Below are positions 48,453 to 59,837 of a DNA stretch of 64,000 nucleotides, in pieces. Source of the DNA: Ochotona curzoniae (taxonomy: Eukaryota; Chordata; Mammalia; Lagomorpha; Ochotonidae); NCBI RefSeq assembly GCF_017591425.1, contig NW_024465885.1, positions 38,634,501-38,698,500 of the forward strand, given 5' to 3'. How positions within the stretch are numbered: the stretch's first letter is position 1; each line of letters begins with the position of its first letter. A model generated the notes under the pieces. That model was given only the letters and a program-made list of their open reading frames with translations. It was not told where the DNA came from and searched no databases. Made by a program: the position numbers and the translations under genes.

Positions 48453-48782
48453 CTGCTCTAATTTTAATGCAGGTCCCTGCTAATCAGTCTCAGAAAACAG
48501 TGGAAGATACCTCCAATACACTAGGCCTGTGCCAACCCATTAGACACCTGCTTTGATTCTGATGCAGCTCCTTGCTAATGTACCTCAGAAAGCAATGGAA
48601 GATATCTGCAGGACTTAAGTCTGCTAATCCAGTAGACACCCAGATGGAGTTCCAGGCTCCTGCCTTGTGCCTAGCCTAGTGTCTACTGAGAGTGAACGAG
48701 CAGGTGTGTGTAGTCTCATTCTCTTTTTCTATGTCCAGCTGCCTTTTTATAATTCATTCAGATGAAGTAAAAAAAAAAAAAA
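48453..48782 (+). mobile_element. Old C-type SINE, right piece with internal duplication
   Basis: Continues the SINE begun at 48048. A segment of about 93 bp is present twice in tandem (48454-48547 and 48549-48640): both copies run from 'tgct.t.attttaatgcag.tcc' through 'ctcagaaa.ca.tggaagat' to 'agtagacacc/tagacacc'. It ends in a 16-A tail (48769-48784). Confidence 0.75.
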
Positions 48783-48922
48783 AACCTAAAGTATTATGAA
48801 AATCAACGTATTACCTCATTGTTTCACTCCTATATTTCAACATTCAACTGTGATGAAATCAAGATAATCATTTATGATTTCCAAATATTTTTGAATGTTA
48901 AAATACTATCTGCTCACAATTT

Positions 48923-49268
48923 TTCCCAAGGTTTATCTTATTTTATTTATTTATTTGTTTGTTTATTTAAATAGGAAGGCAGATATACAGAGAAGGAGAT
49001 ACAGAGAGAATGATCTTTCATCTGCTGCTTCACTTACTAAGTGGCTGCAATGACCAAAGATGAGCCAATCCAAAGCTGGGAGCCAAGAGCTTCTTTCGGG
49101 TCTTCCACATGGGTGCAGGGTCCCAACACTTTCCATTATCTTCCTTTTCCAGGCCATAAGCAGACAGCTGAGTGGTAAGTGGAGCAACTAGGACACAATC
49201 CAACTTCCATATGGGATCTTGGCACATGCAAGGCGAGGGTTTAGCCACTAAGCCATCATGCTGGGCTG
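48923..49268 (-). mobile_element. Pika-type C SINE with target-site duplication
   Basis: Reverse copy with an expanded TTTA/TTTG tail (48938-48972) and head 'tttagccactaagccatcatgctgggct'. It is flanked by 16-bp direct repeats with one mismatch: tatctgctcacaattt (48907-48922) and tatccgctcacaattt (49269-49284). About 15 bp of non-SINE sequence (ttcccaaggtttatc) lies between the left repeat and the tail. Confidence 0.93.
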
Positions 49269-49315
49269 TATCCGCTCACAATTTAAAGAACAGTGTTGTT
49301 GAGTGTTTTTGTTTG

Positions 49316-49625
49316 CTTTTGTTTTTAATTTTCTTGAGAGTCAGAGAAAGAGAGACAGGCCGACGGGACGAGGAAGAGGGAGAGCAAAGAGGGAATTTAC
49401 CCACCCACTGTCTTACTACTGCAAAGCCTGAAAATGCCAAAGCTGGGGGCCAGGAGCCAATCCAAGTCTCCCACAAGGGGTGACAGCCACAGAAGTGCTG
49501 TGCCATCACTGCACCGGCCCTTGTACTGCAGCTGGACCCAGGAACTAACATGAGTAATTAGATTCAGGCACAGTGGTGCAGGACTCGGGGGTCATAATTA
49601 GCAACTCAACCTCTAGGCCAAAGAG
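49316..49625 (-). mobile_element. Old C-type SINE
   Basis: Reverse diverged copy: 'tgagagtcagagaaagagagacagg', 'gccaggagcc', 'aagtctcccacaaggggtgacag', ending 'caacctctaggccaa'. The middle appears partly duplicated or rearranged. Confidence 0.55.
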
Positions 49626-49629
49626 GCAA

Positions 49630-50945
49630 CTTGTGCACACTTTGGACTTGAACTCTGCAATGAAGTAAGTGAATGGGAAAATAAGTTCAAAAGGGATCTT
49701 GTGCAAAAAGATCTGTTACATTGAAACTGCTGTGAGTTAAAATGTTTTTGAACTTGTCTGTAGCATTTTGTGGTGTGCTTTCCAGGCAGTAAATGATCCC
49801 AGTGTTTATACAATGCCAACGAAGAAGTGCTGTGCAAGTTTGCTAGAGATTAAATTTTTAAATAAATCTTTGAATACACAGAAGGAGATTTGTTTTGGTG
49901 GAAAGTGTATTGAAATATAAGTTCTATAAAAAATCAAATGTCCAACACTTTCATTCAATGGAAGCTTTCCTCTTGGTTTCACAATATTTACGAAACTAAA
50001 AGCAAAACTACACAGCAAACAAGATTTTTTCTCAACCTGGAGTAATATTTCTCTGAAATTTTAAATGAACAGTGTTGTCCTGTGCATCCACTGATATTAT
50101 AATTGATGCTGTCTTACCTTTTTCAATGCTTTTTTTCTTTTTTTCCTTGGGAAACTACTTTAAAACTTTAGTGAGATTTTGGGATGTTCTTTCAAACTTC
50201 ATTTTTACAAGCTTATTGAGGCACAGATAGAAGATTTCATAAATTTTCTAGATACAATTCCAATAATCCAGTAATACATAATACATCTGTGTCTTCCTAT
50301 TTTTGTTAACTGTTTAAAAAATTGTAATGAACACTAACCCATACAAATATAAATCACATAAGCAAGTCAAATAATTATCTATTTCGATCAAGCACATTAA
50401 GGTTTCTTTTGTAATTTTCATATTCCCTACCACAAATCAGAGAAATCCATCCCCTAGGACTGGCCATTGGCAAAAATAAAAACATCAGCTTTATGAACTA
50501 TTCACTGACGTTAGTGAGAGATTCCTGGATACGCAATGGGTCACAAAAATGGAAAGTCTGGCTTTGTCCTGAGTGCCACATCCTGTCAGAGTCACAGCCA
50601 CACTCAAAACCATGTAAATGAGACCAGAACCTTCCGAGTCATGAAAGCATGTGATTCTAGAAATTAGTAACAAACCCCAGCAGTTTCTGGAATACTCTCT
50701 GGTCACCATCATAATGAAACAACACGCTTTCTTTAGCAATGGAGAAAATGTTGATTTTTAGGGATTGACACATACAGTATGAAGGAAAAACGGTTTACCA
50801 GCAGCATTGACTGAAACAAAGTTTCCAAAAAATTTTGAAATTTCAAAATTTCACAGTGGAATCCAATGAAAACCTTGATTTTGCCTTTTTTGCAGTTTAT
50901 TATTTTTCCCTAATGGTAATCACTTTTTCCTTTTTTAAAACTAAA
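49630..50945. other. Unassigned AT-rich DNA
   Basis: No gene or confident repeat is recognised. Confidence 0.45.
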
Positions 50946-50948
50946 ATT

Positions 50949-50950
<2 letters not shown>

Positions 50951-50987
<37 letters not shown>
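50951..50987. repeat. (ATCT)n microsatellite
   Basis: Nine uninterrupted tetranucleotide units at the tail end of an old SINE. Confidence 0.96.
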
Positions 50988-51190
50988 CTTATGTGAAAGG
51001 AAAATGTTGGAGAGAGAGAAAGAGAAAGACTAATAGAGATCACCCATCTTCTGGATTGTTCCTCAAATGCCTATAGCATCTTGGAATAGGCCTGGGGGGG
51101 CGGTGGGGATACAAGAACCAAACACTGAGCCTGAGGTTTTCAGACGTGAAACATGAACCCAGTTATTTGTAAGTGAAAATGCTTGCAATA
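50988..51190 (-). mobile_element. Old C-type SINE fragment
   Basis: 'cttatgtgaaaggaaaatg', a GA-rich block, 'cacccatcttctggattgttcctcaaatgcc'. The head side is recognised only by 'gaacccagtta'. Diverged. Confidence 0.5.
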
Positions 51191-51332
51191 TCTTATATCC
51201 TACTTGACAATATATTTACATCTATAAAAGTAAAAGTAAATACACAATAGTTTCATTTTTAAAAACAAATTCTAACCAAATTATAGCACATAGATTTTCT
51301 AAAAAGTTGCTGTTCTTTATTTTTTTTTCTTA

Positions 51333-51655
51333 AAGATTTATTTATTTTTATTGCTAAGTCAGACATACAGAGAGGAGGAGAGACAGGGAGAAATATCTTC
51401 TGGCTGATGATTCACTCCCCAAGTGACCACAATGGCCAGAGCTATGCCTATCCAAAGCCAGGAGCCAGGAGCTCTTTTGGGTCTCCCACGAGGGTACAGG
51501 GTCCCAAGGCTTTGGTCTGTCCTCGACTGATTTCCCAAGCCACAAGCAAGGAACTGGATGAGAAGTGGAGTTGCTGGGATTAGAATCGCCATCCACGTGG
51601 GATCCTGGCGTGTTCAATGCAAGGATTTAGCTGCTAGGCCACAGCCCCAGACCCT
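51333..51655 (-). mobile_element. Pika-type C SINE
   Basis: Reverse, well preserved: 'aaagatttatttatttttattgctaagtcagac', 'gaggaggagagacagggag', 'gtctcccacgagggtacagggtcccaaggc', 'gggatcctggcg'. Flanks 'ctgttctttattttt' (51311 onward) and 'ctgttatttcttttt' (51654 onward) look like a decayed target-site duplication. Confidence 0.95.
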
Positions 51656-51689
51656 GTTATTTCTTTTTAAAAATACTGCTTTATTTTAT

Positions 51690-52555
51690 ATTTGTGTTTA
51701 AAGTTTTTGTTAGTAGGAGAACCGTTTCCAAGTATCTCATAATATAATTTATAACCATAGTTCCCTTCCCACCTCTCTTTCATCCTCAATAATCTCTATT
51801 TTTTTGTTGTTTTTACAAAATCACAATTTCAATCCACTCTATAACAATATTTCCTTTTTCCATGCTGAATAGCATTCTGTAGTAAATATACTAAATTTTC
51901 TTTAACTAGTTGATAGGTATTTGGATTGATTCTATATCTTAGCTATTGTGAATTGAATTGCAATAAACCTGTGGAGTACAAATGACTCCTTCAAATGCTG
52001 TTTTTATTTAATTTGGGTAACTACCCAAAAGGGATGGATGGGTCAAACAGCACACCTATTTTCGTGTTTCTGTGGGATCTGCATACTGTCTTCTATACTG
52101 GCTGCACTTGTTGATATTCCAACAGGCAGTCTGCTCGAGTACCTTTCCCCCCACACCATCAGCACCGTTTATTGTTATGCCTGATTTTTCCATGATAACC
52201 ACCCTCGCTGCTGAAACCATACTGCGTGTTTCAGTTTGCCTGATGGCCAGTGATTCTGAGGATTGTGTTTTCCATACGTCTGTTGCTCATTTGGATTTCC
52301 TCTTTTGAAAATCTTCCTGTTCTTGCTCATTGCCCAAAAGTTTTGTTTGTTTTGTCCTTGTTGAATGTCCTCAGCTATTTTTAGAGGCAGACAATTAAAC
52401 CTTTAACAGTTGCATGGTTTGCAAATGCTTTTTCCTATTCTGTCAGTTACCTCTGCATCATAGTTGAACGTTTCCTTTGCAGTGTGCAAGATTTCAAATT
52501 CAAGGCAACTCCTTTTGTCTGTTTTTTTTTTCTGATATTGTGTATAACCCAGGGT
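51690..52555 (-). mobile_element. Old L1 3' UTR/ORF2, antisense (left piece)
   Basis: Plus strand shows antisense blocks in the right order: 'ttccatgctgaatagcattctgtagtaaata', 'gataggtatttggattgattctatatcttagctattgtgaattg', 'gcaataaacctg', 'aattgggtaactacccaaaagggatgg', 'cttctatactggctgcacttg', 'ttcctattctgtcagttacctctg'. Not coding-competent. Confidence 0.85.
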
Positions 52556-52985
52556 TTTTTTTAAATATATATATATATATTTTATTAATTACATTGCATT
52601 ATGTGACACAGTTTCATAGACTCTGGGGACCCCCCAACCCTTCCCCTGCCATCCCCCCATGATGGATTCCTCCACCTTGTTGCTGTATTACATTTCAAAT
52701 TCAGTCAAGATTCTTTAATTGCAAGAGTATACCAAGCATAGAGTCCATTATCTTATTATCCAGGTAAATCCAACAGTTTCTTGGGGAGACCATCTCTGGT
52801 CTGAAGGCAAAGCTGGCAGAATATCATCCCAATCAATTTAAAGCCACAACATAACATCAACGACAATTTACAACATTATGGAATTCATTGAAATGATATT
52901 GAGTGACCAATATGTTAAAAAAAAAAAAAAAAGCAAGTTCTAAACCACATCTTGTGACTACTTCATTGACATTTCAGGATCTTTT
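52556..52985 (-). mobile_element. Nested lagomorph L1-3'-end element
   Basis: Interrupts the older L1. It begins with an AT-rich tail complement, then 'gtgacacagtttcatagactctgggga' and a C-rich stretch, 'ggattcctccaccttgttgctgtatta', 'accaagcatagagtcca' and 'gtttcttggggagaccatctctggtctgaaggca', a block I know as common in pika DNA. Possible target duplication tttttttaaa on both sides (52555-52564 and 52982-52991) is low-complexity and so weak. An A-run lies at 52917-52932. Confidence 0.65.
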
Positions 52986-52991
52986 TTTAAA

Positions 52992-53930
52992 AAGATGTCA
53001 TTGCCTGTGCCAGAGTCTTACAGGGATTCTCTGATGTCTTCCTCTCATAAAACTGAATTTTATCATGTCATAGATGTAGAACCTTGATTCATAGTAAGAA
53101 ATTTTTGTATAAGATGTAAGGTGGAGATCTTGTTTCATATTTCTGCATACATAGATTCAGTTTCCATGGATTGATTTTTACATAACTTGTCAAAGATCAT
53201 TGGTGTAGCTGCATGAATTGCTTTCTGAGGTTTTATTTTTGTTCCATTGATCTACAGGTTTTTTTTTTTTTCCTTCATGGTAACAGGCTGCTTTGCTTAT
53301 AACTGGCATATGGTATGTCTCAAGGCCTTTTATTGTGATGCCTCTGGTTTTATGTTTTGCTCTTTAAGGTTGTTTTAATTATACTGGATGTATTGTATTT
53401 TGAGATGAGTTTAAGCCTTATTTTATTTTAATATTTAATCTGAGAAGAAATTTGTCTGTGTTTTGATTGGGATTACATTTTATCAATAACTTCGGTTGGG
53501 TAAAATGGATATTATAGTGATGTTGATTCTTAAAATCCATGAACATGGAGGATTTTTCTATTTTCCTTGGCTTATATTTCTTCTTACATTGTCTGGTGAT
53601 TTTCATTACAGAGAGGTTTCATATCTTTAGGTAAAATTATTCCAAGCTATTTCAATGTTTGTATCTATTGTAAACTGTACTTATCTTACAAGTTCTTTCT
53701 CAGCCATGCCATTATTTGAGTACAGAAAGGCTAATCATTTTGTATGTTGATTTTATTCCCTGCAGCTTTATCAAATATCCACTGAGTTCCAATAGTCTCT
53801 TAGTAGAGTCTTCTGGTGCCTTTACATAGCGACTCCTGTCATCTCTAGCTTCTCCGTTTTCCAATGTGTAATATTTATTTTTTTCTTGCCTAATGGCCAG
53901 AACAAACTAAGAAGGAATGTGTTTTTAAAA
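52992..53930 (-). mobile_element. Old L1 ORF2, antisense (right piece)
   Basis: Continues antisense ORF2: 'ttttgtataagatgtaaggtggagatct', 'tgttccattgatctacaggttt', 'tttattgtgatgcctctggttttatg', 'gaagaaatttgtctgtg', 'gaacatggaggatttttctattttccttgg', 'gattttattccctgcagctttatcaaat', 'agtagagtcttctgg', 'tcttgcctaatggccagaac'. Total L1 length with the left piece is about 1.8 kb. Decayed. Confidence 0.88.
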
Positions 53931-53931
53931 G

Positions 53932-54225
53932 ACTTATTCATCAGTTTATTTATTGTTTGGAAGAGTGGCTGAGGGAGAGGGATAGGCAGAAAATCTGAAA
54001 TCTAGTTACTTAGACACTCTCCAAATGGTACAAGAGCCAAGTCCGGCCAAGTCCAACCCAGGAAAAGGAATGCATTCCCAATTTCCCTACATAGGTAGCA
54101 GGTCAAGTACTTTGGTCATCTTCACTGCCTTTCATGATGCGTTAGTTGGAAGCTGGATATAAAAGAGAACAGCAGAAACTGGAACCTGTACTGTGATGTA
54201 GAAATGCAGATACAGCAAGCTGTGG
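53932..54225 (-). mobile_element. Old C-type SINE
   Basis: Reverse copy next to the L1 break: 'taaaagacttattcatcagtttatttattg', 'acactctccaaatgg', 'gttagttggaagctggat', 'agaaactggaacctgtactgtgatgtagaaatgcag'. It may have terminated the L1 match. Confidence 0.65.
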
Positions 54226-54239
54226 CTCAATTCATTGCA

Positions 54240-54850
54240 TCATAATATTGGTTCCGTAAATATGGCCTTTTCTGTTCATACAACAGTCCCTGAACAAGAG
54301 TGAACCATGGAGCTGCATCATCATAGGCAGCCAAATCTCATACTCAAAAAGAGACCTACAAGGCTTTTCTTGGTTGACAATAATTTAAGTATTGATTCAA
54401 CCGCTATCCTTGTTGTGGGTCTATTTAGATTATTGTCTTGTGATACAGTTTTGGCAAATACCATATGTTCTCTTTGATACAGGTAATCTTCATGTGAAAT
54501 TTAATATATATGTACATATAAACATGTATGTACATACACTAACTTAGAGGAACTCTATAATGGAGGTGAGCATATGGAGAAGCGAAGATACGTTGCAGTG
54601 CGCATCTGCACTATCGAGTAATAGATGAACTTCCAATGGAGCTTTTAATATCACTTGACAAAATGATGCTGGGCTTTCTAATATTGTCTATACCTACAAT
54701 ATCAAGATGCACTGAAATAGCAGAATTGTGGACTTTTGAGTGTTGGTGAAGAACTATATTATTGTAATACTTTGGGGGAAATCAAGTGGGGGGAAGAATG
54801 CGGAGGACACGAAGGGAAGCACCTAGCCTATGGAACTGTGTCAATAAAAA
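54240..54850 (+). mobile_element. LINE (probable L1) 3' UTR
   Basis: Ends 'ggacacgaagggaagcacctagcctatggaactgtgtcaataaaaattag' then A-rich. The sense phrase 'ctatggaactgt' is the complement of the terminus at 27520 and 52600, and 'gaagaactatattattgtaata' parallels 12685. This gives plus orientation with a 3' end near 54850. Confidence 0.6.
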
Positions 54851-54852
54851 TT

Positions 54853-54945
54853 AGAAAAGAAAAGAAAAAAAAGAAAAGAGAAGAGAAGAGAAGAGAAGAG
54901 AAAAGAAAAGAAAAGAAAAGAAAAAAAAAGAAAAGAAAAAAAAAG
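54853..54945. repeat. (GAAAA/GAGAA)n A-rich tail expansion
   Basis: Purine-only tract of AAAAG and AAGAG units directly after a LINE 3' end. It looks like a poly(A) tail turned into a microsatellite. Confidence 0.9.
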
Positions 54946-54959
54946 TGTCCTACAACCCA

Positions 54960-56110
54960 AGCAAATTGGGACATCAGACTTTTTAAGAATTTGCATGCAG
55001 AGAACAACAGAATTCCCTTATCTCAAAAAACTCTATCCTTAGCCCAGGAACTACAAAGAAACTGTGCCTAGGAATGTCCTCGGGAAATAGCTCCCCTAAC
55101 AATGTGAGATAATGGTCAAGATTACTGACCCTTCAAACCAAGGAACCTTAGATCCGACCCAGTAGTATCTTGCTCTAGACTAAGGGTAAATAATACAGCC
55201 TGTCTAGTTTTCAAGCTCCTCCTCCCTGCTTTTGCCTCTATGTCTAATTCTCAACTCTGGGTAGGACAGTATTTGATGAATCAACAAGAGCAACACAAAT
55301 TAACCACAGAAATCTCTTCCCACCTCTCACAGGTGCCACAGTTCCAGGCACTCTATGTTTGGAAGAATGAATAATAATAAAAAAAAAGAAAGTTGCTTTT
55401 ATGTGAATCAACCCATTTTCTTTGCTCTTACATGCTGCTCACAGCTGCAACACAGAGCACCCTGAAGGCAACTATTAGCAGTTTTCTCTTGAAACAACCA
55501 GTCTCAGAAGTCTTATGGCCAGTTTGGCTCATCCCTCATAAGAACTTTTCTTCTTGTTTCTCTAAGGTCATGTTTCTCTCAGCTATTAAAATGGTTCATT
55601 GATTCAATGCTCCTGAATGTCACTCATGTAGAAAATATCCAGCTAAAAGATACTCAGTTTTCACCACTACTCCCGAGATTCTGGGAGAAAGGGACACCAC
55701 TTCCTGATACCTCCCCATGTGAACTCTCAAGTTACCAGTTCCCCGTTTCTCCCTCCTTCAGGGTTCTCATCTGTATTAGCCTGGATTTATTGTAACACCG
55801 ATAGTTCATCTGAAGTGTAGAGCATATTGTTCTGAAAAGCCCCACACCTGGGACTTTCCAAACTACTAAGACAATACATTATAAAGTTTGTGATGGGATC
55901 TTTCGGTGCCTGCTTGACCAACTTCATTAGAGTCCTTTGGAACTCCAATCTTGTTCCAGTAAGACACTTAAGAAGGGACTCTGCCTGCTGCTAAGAGAGA
56001 ATGAAGTCTAATTTCAGACTGCTTGTTGTCAGTCCTAGCAGGCTCTCTTTCTATGCACTCCTTAGTCCCAACTTCTTCCTACCTCCAAAATAAAGTCTCC
56101 TCTACTGAAA
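54960..56110. other. Unassigned, moderately GC stretch with poly(A) signal
   Basis: Composition differs from AT-rich flanks. AATAAA at 56090-56095 is followed by a pyrimidine-rich stretch. No protein family is recognised in frames at 55393-55602 or 55607-55795. It could be an LTR, a LINE 3' UTR or an old retroposed transcript. Not resolved. Confidence 0.35.
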
Positions 56111-56114
56111 AGGG

Positions 56115-58510
56115 GTAAATTAACCAAGTAAGTGCAATACCTGCAAAATTAAAGTGACATCATGAAAGGAATTGATGGTACCACCGAAAGAAGACTTATT
56201 ATGAACGTGGACTACAAGAGTTACTCAACTATCTATATTGCCAAATAGTATTAATATGTTCAGTGCAAAATACATCTAAGCATGAATGGCACTTTCACAG
56301 AGCTAGGAAAAAAATCATAAAATTTACCCAGAAGACAAAAGTCTCCAGGCAGCCTAAACAATATTGATCAAAAAGAATAAGGCCATAGTTGTCACAGCAA
56401 TGGACTTCAAGGCATGCTAAATTTACAAGAAAACACTGCTCGCTTCTCATTTGTTCTGTAATAAGTGCATCTCGAATACCTTAATACTCAAGGCTAGTTC
56501 CCAAAATATTTTTTCTGGTTTATGATAAATAAATTGTACTCATCTACAAAGATCACTATTAATGTGTGATATTAACTATATTTTTTCTGATAATTTTATT
56601 GTTCATATATTTACTAGAGCAAAAACTGCTCCACTGGGTAGATATTATGTTTGCTTTTGTACAAATGCGAGCAAATATGTACATAATATTGACTCCTGAG
56701 GATAGTATTGCTTTTCTTAGGTTATGTGTATCTTCACTTTAAATAATAATTAGGAGAAAAGGGAGAAAAGAGGGCAGTGAGAAACATCCTAAGTCAATGT
56801 GAAAGAAAAAACAATATTTAAATCAATTACAGCCAGTAGTCTTTTTTTTTTTTTTTTGAGTAGAGATGCTCACGGATGCAACTGATATGCAAGAACAAAT
56901 TGTAGGACAAGATGGCTTGCAGTGAGAGAATCCCGGAACCAGAAATGGATCAGATGCCTTTTTCACTCATCCTGATTTAGGTTGTATGTGTAGGGAAAGC
57001 TGCAAATGCAAGCAGTGGACAACACAATTTGAATTCACTCATTGGAATTGCATGAATGATTATTCATATTATTTTTCACTCTTCTACAGGATATTGTTTC
57101 CATCTGTATGCAAGCAAAACGACTGTCTAAGGATGCTCTCCATTCTTTGTTAATACACATCACAGTAGAGAATCATCATAGTAATAACTATGGGATATTT
57201 AATTATCTGGCAAGATGAATGATTGGAACAATTGAGCATACTGACTCAGAGAAGCACTTACAAGCTTTTAGCCTCTTTCCCCACCCCATAATCACCTCCA
57301 GGAACTTCCTGTCCCATTTACCAAACTAAATCTGCATGCAGCAATAAAGTCACTAAAAATCCAGTCATTTAATGTAACTTCAAGATAACCTGACCAATGC
57401 TGTGACCTCGCTTCTGTGCACAGTATGACTAACTTGAAGATTTACATGAGGGGAGACATTTTTCATTCATTCGTGCACATGGTTGTTGATTCCAGTACTC
57501 TAATAGAAGTGAACATATCCAAGATGCATTCATCAAATATTTCAATATCTAAATGAACGTTAAATAAATCTCTGCATCTATGCATTGAGCATAAAAACAA
57601 GGGTGAGTACAAGCTAGTTAATTCCATCTCTCATGGAAAAAAAAAAAAGAAATTTCTCTTTTTCTCACTGTCATAGCAGGAGCTTGGTGACGTCAGTAGT
57701 AAGTCTATTCTCCTTGCTGAAACAGACACTTCTAATATGGTTTTCATTTCTTTATTTTTTCAATCTTCTGCTAATTTATTTTTCCAACGGATGTTCTAAG
57801 CATCATTATTTTCATGTGTTGAATATTAACAATCCAGTTGCTTAAGTCAATTGAAAAGCATTTAATTTGTTTTTCTCTCATAGCCTTGAGCCCACCCAAG
57901 TGCACGGCAATCCATCAAGACAGGAAACCTTACATTTTGTGGGGCAGAGTATAATTTGGATTTGATTTAATGATACCGGGATCCAAGGTAATTTGCCTTC
58001 AAAGTCCGAAACTTAACTGTTCAGTCTACACCACATGGGTTATTCAGGTCTACAGAGTAACAGTCACTCACTGGCTTCCTCTGGGTTTTCATTTGGAGTT
58101 AGTACATTTTCATTTGGGATTTGTGACAAAGGAAAAATATTTGTCAGAAATCTATTGCCAGGAATACTAAATTTAATTTCACAACTTCTGATGCAGAGAA
58201 AAGTTGGTTTTCCCAAATTTCGTGCACTCCAAATTTTTACCCATAGGTATTAGGCCACAATATTTCCCTAGCTAATTGTCTGGCTCCTTTTCTTTGGCAA
58301 TATTCACCTGGATGGGAATTTTCTCACCGTAGGTGGAAAGGTTAAAGCAATAAAAGCTCATGACAGCTGACCTCCCTGGTAGTCTAGATTTTGAAGACAT
58401 TTCTGTTGATGTGGCATCTTAACACTCTCCAGGGCTTACAGGAAAACTCCACTCTGTTCCGGAAGTTTCTGTGAGCCAGCAGCTATGAACTTGTGCCCCA
58501 ACCGCAGGCA
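56115..58510. other. Long unassigned AT-rich stretch
   Basis: No gene, SINE or LINE landmark is seen. A T-run at 56842-56858 and an A-run at 57637-57648 are present. Confidence 0.45.
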
Positions 58511-58514
58511 ATCA

Positions 58515-58665
58515 GGAACTTCTGAGTTGTAGTCCAGACTCAACTTAGCCTCATTCAGTGACCTCAAGTACATTACTTAACATCTGCCTGTCCCTCATTT
58601 TCCAACTTGTAAAATGGGGAAAAAATAATATTTGCTCATTGAAGTTGAAAAGTTTGCAAGCTTGT
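58515..58665 (+). mobile_element. MIR SINE
   Basis: 'tagtccagactcaacttagcc', 'gacctcaagtacattacttaacatctgcctgtccctcattttccaacttgtaaaatggggaaaaaataata' is the diagnostic MIR core in forward order. Confidence 0.8.
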
Positions 58666-58849
58666 CCACATGTTTTTGAACTCAATTTTGTATAAGTGAT
58701 AATTACACTTCTTCACATTTCTACTAACAACTTTAAATGAAGAATCTGGAATGACATTTTAGTTTTAAAGCTTGTCACAAAAATGCCATCATTAAACACA
58801 TTTCACAGCAAAGCAAGATTATAGAAATGTGTATCTTTAATTATTTGAG

Positions 58850-59012
58850 TTAAACTATAAGCCTCTTTAGATATTATTTGTGAAGTACAGTGTGACTAAA
58901 AGAAGACAAATTTATCATATAACCTCTCTAATCTAGTTCAGAATTTGTAGTAGTGTCTACCACATAATAGATGTTTGATAAATAAATCTTGAATGAATGA
59001 ATGAGCAAGTGA
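58850..59012 (+). mobile_element. L2 (or MIR) 3' end
   Basis: 'ataagcctctttagat' then 'gtgtctaccacataatagatgtttgataaataaatcttgaatgaatgaatgag' is the conserved 3' terminus of L2/MIR-type elements. Confidence 0.65.
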
Positions 59013-59014
59013 AT

Positions 59015-59465
59015 TAGTGAAAAGTTTAGAAGTTCATGAGAATTGTAGACAAGATAGTATCTTAATTTTAATTTAAATGGAAACATCATTTTCTAAATTA
59101 GGCAAAATTTAGAACAATAAATAGCAAACAAAAATCATCATTATCACTTCAGGACATGATAGAGTTCTTTATTCATTTGTTAATATCATATAATTTGAAG
59201 ATGTCTAGTATTGATTTCAGAAGTCTACATAATTTAAAACATTTCTCTTCTGTTTACTTCCTCTAGTCTGGAGAATTATAATGTGTTGATTAATACTTTT
59301 TCAGTGATATGCACTATTTTACAGATACTGCGAGCAAAGACAACGTTATTTGAAAACAATGCACAAATACATAATTGAAACAGATACTGTTGGAAAGCGA
59401 AAAGAATGGAAGATTTTGCATAGCAGAACACAACGAATTAGATCTTGATGTAATACCAAGCTTTT
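59015..59465. other. Unassigned AT-rich DNA
   Basis: No gene or repeat landmark is recognised. Confidence 0.45.
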
Positions 59466-59467
59466 TT

Positions 59468-59780
59468 TAGGTGCCTGTGCTGGCACAGCAGGTTAAGGTC
59501 ACCATGTGCGATGCCACCATCCTATATAAGCACAAGGTGGAAACCTAGCTGCTACATTTCTGATCCAGAGCTTGAGTCCCTGCACCCACAGTGGAGATTC
59601 TGAAGCAACTCCAAACTTCTGACTTCACTTTAGCCCGGCCATGGCCAGTGTAGCCATGTAGGGAGTGAACCAATGGATGGAAGATGTTCAAAGTTTGTCT
59701 TTCTGTCCGCCTGTCTGTCTCTGCCTCTCTCTGTCTCTCTCTCTCTATCTCCTCTTTTACTTCCTTTCTTTTTAAAAAAA
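59468..59780 (+). mobile_element. Old C-type SINE
   Basis: Forward copy: 'gtgcctgtgctggcacagcaggttaagg', 'gatgccaccatcctatataagc', 'gcccggccatggccagtgtagcc', 'gggagtgaaccaatggatggaag', followed by a long CT-rich block (59697-59760). Confidence 0.85.
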
Positions 59781-59837
59781 TCCTAAGTTGTTTTGTTTAA
59801 ACATTGTTTTTCATGTGTTGTGGCGGACAAAGTCTCT

